A DNA stretch of 19,317 nucleotides from JAQVUB01 sp033809415 (GTDB lineage: Bacteria > Verrucomicrobiota > Lentisphaeria > Oligosphaerales > Oligosphaeraceae), in NCBI GenBank assembly GCA_033809415.1, contig JAPXLT010000060.1, forward strand, positions 1 through 19,317, given 5' to 3'. The translations under genes and the position numbers were made by a program. The notes under the pieces were generated by a model. It worked only from the letters and a program-made list of their open reading frames with translations. It was not told the DNA's origin and did not search any database. How positions within the stretch are numbered: the stretch's first letter is position 1; the number at the start of each line of letters is the position of its first letter. Shown one piece after another: positions 14,530-19,317 of the stretch.

Positions 14530-16089
14530 CTACATTATCGCTTCTTCGACAATCCAGTCGGCAATCTGTCCATCTTCCGAACTGAAGTTTGCGCCGATAA
14601 GGAAGACCTTTTTCCCTGATTGCATATACTTGCGAAGATAATCTTTATTCTTGATTTGCGACAATGCCTCGGCGGCATTCCGGTCGATCTTGAATTCAAA
14701 CAGGTAAATCCATTGCCCGGTTTGCACTACGGCATCAATCCGCCCATTATTCGTGCGTGATTCCGCTTCGACATAATAGCCCAGCAACCGAAATAACGCA
14801 AAGAAAATATTCTGGAAATTATTTTCGTCTTTCCGGTGCAGATCATAGGGAAAACCAGCGAAGAACGCCTCGAGGATTTTCCGCAGGGATTCAACATCGC
14901 CTCGACTCATTGCATCCGCCAGGCGTCCACAGAAATTGCTGACCTCATTTTTACTTTGGCCAACATAGGCATTCAAAAGGTAAGTATTGAATGCGACACT
15001 CACCTCCCTGTTGGGAAAATCCAGCCAGTACCATGGCATGTCGAATTTCATTTCCATCGACTGAATTGTCAGGTACCCGGTTTGCAAAAGCAGGGAAAGC
15101 GGGTCGATCCGGTCTATTTCAAACGCTTTGAACGCCATGCTGCTGACAGGGTGCGCCAAGGTGTTTTCAAAGTCAAAATTGCTCTTCCGGATTTGTTCCA
15201 TCAGAAACGAAGGAGTCCCAGTATCGAACCAATAGTTGTTGAATTCGCATCGCTTTAAGAAGAACTGCGCCAGGGAGACCGGATTGTAAACCGAATCGCC
15301 TTCCGCGTGGAAACGATATCCGTCATACCACGCTTTTATGTCATGAAGCAACTTTTCACGAGTGGTTTTCAGGGTCGTGACTGCCTGCTCGATATATTCG
15401 GCAAAATTCGTCTCGAATTCCTCCTGGGTATAGCCGAACATGGTTGCATAGTCATAATCCATGGAAATATCATTAAGATTGTTCAAGTCGGAAAAGATCG
15501 AAACAGGTGAAAATTTGCTGACACCAGTGACCAGGACAAAGCGTTCGCTTGATTCAAATGCCTTGATGACCGAATAAAACGCTTTCAGCTTTTCCAGAAT
15601 TTCCTGGGCGCAGGGCTTCCCCGCATTGTTCAGGATCGGCTTGTCGTATTCGTCAACCAGAATCACCACTTTCCCTTTGCCCGAAAGCTTTATAATCAAT
15701 TCACGAAACATGCCACCCGGGCTGGTGGCTGTTAGCGAAAGATCATGCTTTGCAGCAGATTCCGCCACAAGACCGCACAGGCTCTCCTGCATCTTCTCCG
15801 GCGACGAAAATTCCCACCCGTTCAAGTCAAAATGAATGACCGGATATTCTTGCCAATCGTAGGATGTTCCAGCAATGGCAAGCCCTTTGAAAAGATGCTT
15901 TTTCCCTTCAAATAAGGCTTTCAAGGTCGAAACCGTCAGCGATTTGCCAAAACGACGCGGACGGGATAAAAAATAAATGCCGGAAGCAGGACGAACCAGC
16001 TTCCATAGGTATTCCGTCTTATCCACATAGAGATAATTGCCATTGATAAGATTTTCGAATGTATAGATGCTGCTGGTTAAATCTTTCAT
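14530..16089 (-). CDS. AAA-ATPase-like protein with C-terminal PD-(D/E)XK nuclease domain
   Basis: A 519-residue protein of the AAA-ATPase_like plus PDDEXK_9 (DUF1703) family, abundant in many copies in gut Bacteroidetes, Lentisphaerota and related anaerobes. The N-terminus has YTFENLINGNYLYVDKTEYL and the Walker A variant LSRPRRFGKSLT (41-52). Walker B is VVILVDEYDKP (141-151), followed by a VTGVSKFSPVSIFSDLNNL sensor segment and DYATMFGYTQEE. The nuclease core is at the C-terminus: RTNNGRIDAVV (D452) and LFEFKID (E465, K467). All key residues are present, so the copy looks intact. The start has GAAGAGAG about 8 nt upstream. Biological function is not established; a role in mobile or defence contexts has been suggested only by domain content. 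It stands alone, convergent with cysteate synthase. Confidence 0.9.
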   Translation of the reverse strand: MKDLTSSIYTFENLINGNYLYVDKTEYLWKLVRPASGIYFLSRPRRFGKSLTVSTLKALFEGKKHLFKGLAIAGTSYDWQEYPVIHFDLNGWEFSSPEKMQESLCGLVAESAAKHDLSLTATSPGGMFRELIIKLSGKGKVVILVDEYDKPILNNAGKPCAQEILEKLKAFYSVIKAFESSERFVLVTGVSKFSPVSIFSDLNNLNDISMDYDYATMFGYTQEEFETNFAEYIEQAVTTLKTTREKLLHDIKAWYDGYRFHAEGDSVYNPVSLAQFFLKRCEFNNYWFDTGTPSFLMEQIRKSNFDFENTLAHPVSSMAFKAFEIDRIDPLSLLLQTGYLTIQSMEMKFDMPWYWLDFPNREVSVAFNTYLLNAYVGQSKNEVSNFCGRLADAMSRGDVESLRKILEAFFAGFPYDLHRKDENNFQNIFFALFRLLGYYVEAESRTNNGRIDAVVQTGQWIYLFEFKIDRNAAEALSQIKNKDYLRKYMQSGKKVFLIGANFSSEDGQIADWIVEEAIM

Positions 16090-16231
16090 TGCAAACTCTC
16101 TTCAGAAAAGATACTCCCTTCACACTGATTTTGCAAGTCTAAAAAAGGGAACTGCGTTCAGATCAGCCTTGAAAATCATACGATAGCCAATGATTTCGAT
16201 TATTCCGGTCTGAACGTTCCGCAATATCTTC

Positions 16232-18964
16232 TCAACAATTGACATATTTCGCAAAGTCCACTTCTCCGACAAAAGCGTCTCCAGCCGGGATCAGTTTATT
16301 CTCCCGGTCACTCCAGTCGGTCGGAACATTCTGAATAACTTCCCTCGGACGCACTGGACAATTACGGCATCCTCGTCCCGGAACTTTCATGCAGGCTTCA
16401 TATGCGGCGCGGTAATCGGAGAGTTTGAAAAGCATCAGGTGGGCGATCCCCAGACGCATTTCGCTGACTTTGCCGTGCTTTCGAAGATAGGCAAGCTGAT
16501 CGTCATACCGCAGTGCGCGGCAGGTGCCATTGCGCCATCCCCAACCGCGCAGTTTGACCGGGGTTCCATCGGGCAGAATGGCATCATAGCTTTCAGTGCG
16601 GTTGCCGAGACACGGCACGTGATTGGTCGTTTCTACAACATGCATAAATGAGAGCGCATGGAAACAGGATATCATGAGCGCATACCCCCCGTCTGACTCC
16701 AGCATGCCGAGCGGGCTGTCCTGCCCCATGGTGGGATTCTGGTGGTGATGAGCAACATAGCGTATTTGATCTTTTCCCCAGACCGCTACCGGATGACTTG
16801 GGGCAAGCGACCGCACTACGCCGGGAAATTTGCGGAATGCTTCGCTGGACGCGCCTGCGAGAGACGGAGTATTGCGCCAGTCAAAAAAACCGCCGGTAGC
16901 GGAAAGGTTAGAGAAATTAAAGGATGGCATCATGATCGTTCCGGAATGGCCAACGACCTCCGTCAATATCCGGCAGAATGCCTCGGCACCGCCATCGAAA
17001 GTGCCCAGTGAAGACATCGCACTGTGAACTACCAGTTTCATTCCTGATTTCACGCCGAGTTCTTTCAAAGCATCCCGAAATTCCTCTTGCGTTGTATGCA
17101 GGGGATGGCTGATTCGGAAATATCCGTAATATTCCAGATACTCCAGATACTTGATCAGTTTTGCCATGTCGGCATCCTTGCAGGGTGGAATCCGGTAGAA
17201 TGCGGCAAGGAGTTCCACGCATTCATAAACCGAGCGTTTCCCGTCAAAGAGGGCAAAAAGCTGCACATCTCCCCGAAGAGGATTCTGAGACCGGTCCGGT
17301 CGTTCCGCATAGGGAATCCGAGCCAGTGAAAATGGCAATCCACATGTAAGGCGGAGAGGGATCATATTCGCTGCACGACAGCGTTGGGGAGAAAGCTCAT
17401 AGAGTTCCTGGCGTGGCAACCGTGCTGCAATTTTTCTGATTAAGTCCTTTACGTTCTGCTTGTCAGCGAGTCCTTTTTCCAAACGATCCAGTGAACGGAT
17501 ACGGCCTTCGACCATCATTCTGGCGACCCAGGCACGGAAATCCTGCTGCATGGCGTTCAATGTTCCGGCCTTGCATTCAAAGATGATATCGTCAACTTCT
17601 TTTGCGTACTCGGCACAAGCTGCTTTTGCCGCTTGTCTGGCAAGATCAATGCGGTGGTCGCCGAGAAGTTCAGCTAAATAGGTTCCCAGCAAGATAAGAA
17701 TATCTTCGGACATTTGTCGGTCGATCCCACCGAATGCCGGACAGGTCGAATGGTGAAAACGATCCGGGCAGTTGAAAAGCCAAATTGTTGGAATATCCAA
17801 TTGCGGGTCTGAGCCGAATGTATCATCAGAGAGGTTCCCCGGTTCGCGCACATAGCGCATTTCCGGGAATAACAGCTTCAACAGTCGTTCCAGTTCCAGA
17901 TCGCCGAAGAAAGGATTGCAAAGTGCGCTCATCCTTAGTTTCTGCGGCGTGCCGTACATCGTGTGTCCGACACAGGCGTCCAGGTTCTGTGCCGCAAAAA
18001 TTTTTCGACTCCGTTTTCTGTCCTCCAGAAACGCTCCGAAACCGTAATGCTCCATGGACACGACAAGGCGCAGGCTTTTGCGCAGACGGATCGTCCCGTT
18101 GGCAGACAGTGCCTTAATGATCCGTCCAAGCATCATGGCCAGGGCAAAGCCGGAAGCATTATCATTGAGAAAGGGTTCATACATATGGGCGAAGAGTGCC
18201 AGTTCCGCATCTTCCTCACCGGGGATTCTTGCTGTTACGGTATAGATCTCGCCGTCATAGACCCTGGTTCTCATGACTCCGTGCAGCATGACTTTCTGCT
18301 GCTTCATGCGTTCGCGAAGCCAAAGAGCCTTGCGCGGAGTGATGGAAAAAACCGGCAGCTTGATGTCTTCTTTCACATGATACCAGCCGACCCGCCCCGG
18401 GCCATTCATCCAGCGGATGTCGTCAGGATAATATTTACCCTGTGCCAGATTGCTACAGACAAAACCGAGCGCTCCGGCACGGGCACATTTAAAGTACATC
18501 TCTCCGCCCGGATTGCCGTCAAAAAAGACCCATTTGCCCTGTACCGCTGATATATTGTCCATGCAATCGGCAAAATCAATCACTTCTCCGGTACTTCCGT
18601 CTTCCGGAGTCGCCCCGCTCCAGACCGATGCGGAAAGCGGCTTTTCGTCGGTATCGGCCAGCATTGCCGACTTTTCTGGCAGATCGGAGTCGATAATTTT
18701 CAGGAAGCATCGTCCGGTTCGATCCCATGCTTCCGGCATCACGTCGTCCAGCGTGACGGTCTTCCCGTCACAGACGTGGGCAATTCTCTCCACGTCAGAA
18801 AAACCGGCCTGACGCATCTCTTCCATGCAATACCGGGAAGAGGCTTCAAAATCACAGTGATTTACGTTTTTTTCCAACTCGTGCAGTTCAACTGCGTATT
18901 TCATGAAATCATCAATGGACAAGACGCTTTGAACGGCGGAAGCCAACAGTTTTTCCAGTGTCAT
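16232..18964 (-). CDS. Fusion of M28/DUF4910-like peptidase and AAC(3)-type N-acetyltransferase
   Basis: A 910-residue protein without signal peptide. Residues about 20-440 resemble an M28-family aminopeptidase with an inserted PA-like domain (about 80-230, KWVFFDGNPGGEMYFKCARA). Metal-site candidates: H260 and D268 in FAHMYEPFLNDNASG, E305 in VSMEHYGFGAF (next residue His, where classic M28 has a second Glu), D329 in QNLDACVG and H404/H405 in DRFHHST. Residues about 540-620 look like a winged-helix segment as in DUF4910 proteins. Residues about 623-875 match AAC(3) acetyltransferases: VHSAMSSLGTFDGGAEAF, GTIMMPSFNFS, NTPSLAGASSEAFRKFPG, VRSLAPSHPVAVWG, and HVVE (775-778), ending with a CRNCP motif. 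Acetyl-CoA-dependent transfer to an amino group plus peptide or amide hydrolysis is the inferred chemistry; antibiotic resistance is not implied. AGGAA 7 nt upstream supports the start. The 142-bp gap to the AAA gene holds nothing recognisable. Confidence 0.75.
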   Translation of the reverse strand: MTLEKLLASAVQSVLSIDDFMKYAVELHELEKNVNHCDFEASSRYCMEEMRQAGFSDVERIAHVCDGKTVTLDDVMPEAWDRTGRCFLKIIDSDLPEKSAMLADTDEKPLSASVWSGATPEDGSTGEVIDFADCMDNISAVQGKWVFFDGNPGGEMYFKCARAGALGFVCSNLAQGKYYPDDIRWMNGPGRVGWYHVKEDIKLPVFSITPRKALWLRERMKQQKVMLHGVMRTRVYDGEIYTVTARIPGEEDAELALFAHMYEPFLNDNASGFALAMMLGRIIKALSANGTIRLRKSLRLVVSMEHYGFGAFLEDRKRSRKIFAAQNLDACVGHTMYGTPQKLRMSALCNPFFGDLELERLLKLLFPEMRYVREPGNLSDDTFGSDPQLDIPTIWLFNCPDRFHHSTCPAFGGIDRQMSEDILILLGTYLAELLGDHRIDLARQAAKAACAEYAKEVDDIIFECKAGTLNAMQQDFRAWVARMMVEGRIRSLDRLEKGLADKQNVKDLIRKIAARLPRQELYELSPQRCRAANMIPLRLTCGLPFSLARIPYAERPDRSQNPLRGDVQLFALFDGKRSVYECVELLAAFYRIPPCKDADMAKLIKYLEYLEYYGYFRISHPLHTTQEEFRDALKELGVKSGMKLVVHSAMSSLGTFDGGAEAFCRILTEVVGHSGTIMMPSFNFSNLSATGGFFDWRNTPSLAGASSEAFRKFPGVVRSLAPSHPVAVWGKDQIRYVAHHHQNPTMGQDSPLGMLESDGGYALMISCFHALSFMHVVETTNHVPCLGNRTESYDAILPDGTPVKLRGWGWRNGTCRALRYDDQLAYLRKHGKVSEMRLGIAHLMLFKLSDYRAAYEACMKVPGRGCRNCPVRPREVIQNVPTDWSDRENKLIPAGDAFVGEVDFAKYVNC

Positions 18965-19160
18965 TTTTATTTTTCCTGCACAGTCATTCTATAGGATAAA
19001 AGTTTTTCATCGTTGCCTTCTTGCGATCTCCAACAAGCTGAGCCTCTCGTCGGGGGACTTGACATACTTGATCCAAAAAAAAGCAGTCAAAGCTGATTTT
19101 TAGTCCTAATTCTTTTGTTTTCAAAGTTTTGCGAAGATCATGCCGTTCACCATGTTGGTG

Positions 19161-19176
19161 CAGGGCGTTTTCATTC
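19161..19176 (+). repeat. Third copy of the 16-bp terminal repeat
   Basis: CAGGGCGTTTTCATTC, identical to the ends of the 111-bp element at 12353-12463. No inverted partner lies before the window end, so it may be a solo end or half an element. The stretch 18965-19160 contains no gene that I can see; it should include the promoter of the minus-strand fusion gene, but I see no convincing boxes. Confidence 0.6.
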
Positions 19177-19240
19177 TTTCACCTAACTTCTTGTTGTGTA
19201 AAGATTTTGGATAGAAATTACGCTGTGGGATAGTTCCTAT

Positions 19241-19317
19241 GTCTCGCCCTTTCAGGGCTTTGCGGATGGGTGGGTATCCGAACCCAGGGCGTTGCCCTGG
19301 GCTGGTATGTCACGCCC
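19241..19317. repeat. REP-like palindromic repeat, cut by the window end
   Basis: GCCCT-TTC-AGGGC (19246-19258) is followed by CCCAGGGC-GTT-GCCCTGGG (19283-19301), both perfect stems with three-base loops. CACGCCC at the end looks like the start of another CGCCCTTTCAGGGC unit (compare CTCGCCC at 19243), suggesting a period of about 68 bp and a tandem array continuing beyond the window. Confidence 0.65.

Noticed and set aside
16232..18964. Calling the gene an aminoglycoside resistance determinant
   Set aside because: Only the C-terminal third is AAC(3)-like, the family has non-resistance members, and the fused peptidase suggests a metabolic role.

Overview
The window looks like a chromosomal segment of a Lentisphaerota bacterium (Victivallales-like); this is inferred from gene content, since no rRNA or other marker gene is present. 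The pointers are a prepilin-type protein with an FTLIELLVVIAIIAILA leader and a C-terminal DGH motif, two secreted DUF4838 proteins, a GntR regulator with a sugar-sensor domain, an AAA-ATPase/PD-(D/E)XK protein, and intergenic DNA crowded with short dispersed repeats and palindromes.

Layout. 1-475: the end of a ynbE-like gene, then ydbL, from an envelope-maintenance operon that starts upstream. 603-1361: a TSUP (TauE/SafE) anion permease. 1362-2216: no intact gene, but the tail of a broken ATP-binding regulator joined to the last 76 bp of a cysteate synthase gene, then a 400-bp repeat carrying a strong sigma-70 promoter. 2217-5340: a prepilin-like protein and a 781-aa secreted DUF4838 protein. 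5397-5779: a second copy of the promoter repeat. 5754-11741: a GntR regulator, a 968-aa DUF4838 protein with carbohydrate-binding modules, and a GH42-like hydrolase interrupted by a ten-N scaffold gap that is probably only a failed contig join. 11742-12965: a repeat-dense intergenic region (G-rich 7-bp tandem array, palindrome array, MITE-like element, gene remnant). 12966-14246: cysteate synthase. 14475-14527: an inverted partner of the G-rich array. On the minus strand follow the AAA/PD-(D/E)XK protein (14530-16089) and a 910-aa fusion of an M28/DUF4910-type peptidase with an AAC(3)-type acetyltransferase (16232-18964). The window ends in more palindromic repeats.

How the genes may work together. 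The 2.2-11.7 kb part reads as two glycan-degradation cassettes placed under near-identical copies of one promoter block, the second with its own GntR-type sensor. DUF4838 and GH42-like proteins would attack the glycan; the sugar is not determinable from sequence. The cysteate synthase would condense O-phosphoserine with sulfite to give L-cysteate; it is best known from coenzyme M synthesis in methanogens. The TSUP permease could handle sulfite or another organosulfur anion, and the fragment of a second cysteate synthase copy lies just downstream of it.

The items most worth a second look are the peptidase-acetyltransferase fusion, the two G-quadruplex-capable 7-bp arrays placed in the same sense directly after stop codons, the duplicated promoter block with 74 identical bases, the nested palindromes sharing GGA/TCC triloops, and the bacterial cysteate synthase with its truncated copy.
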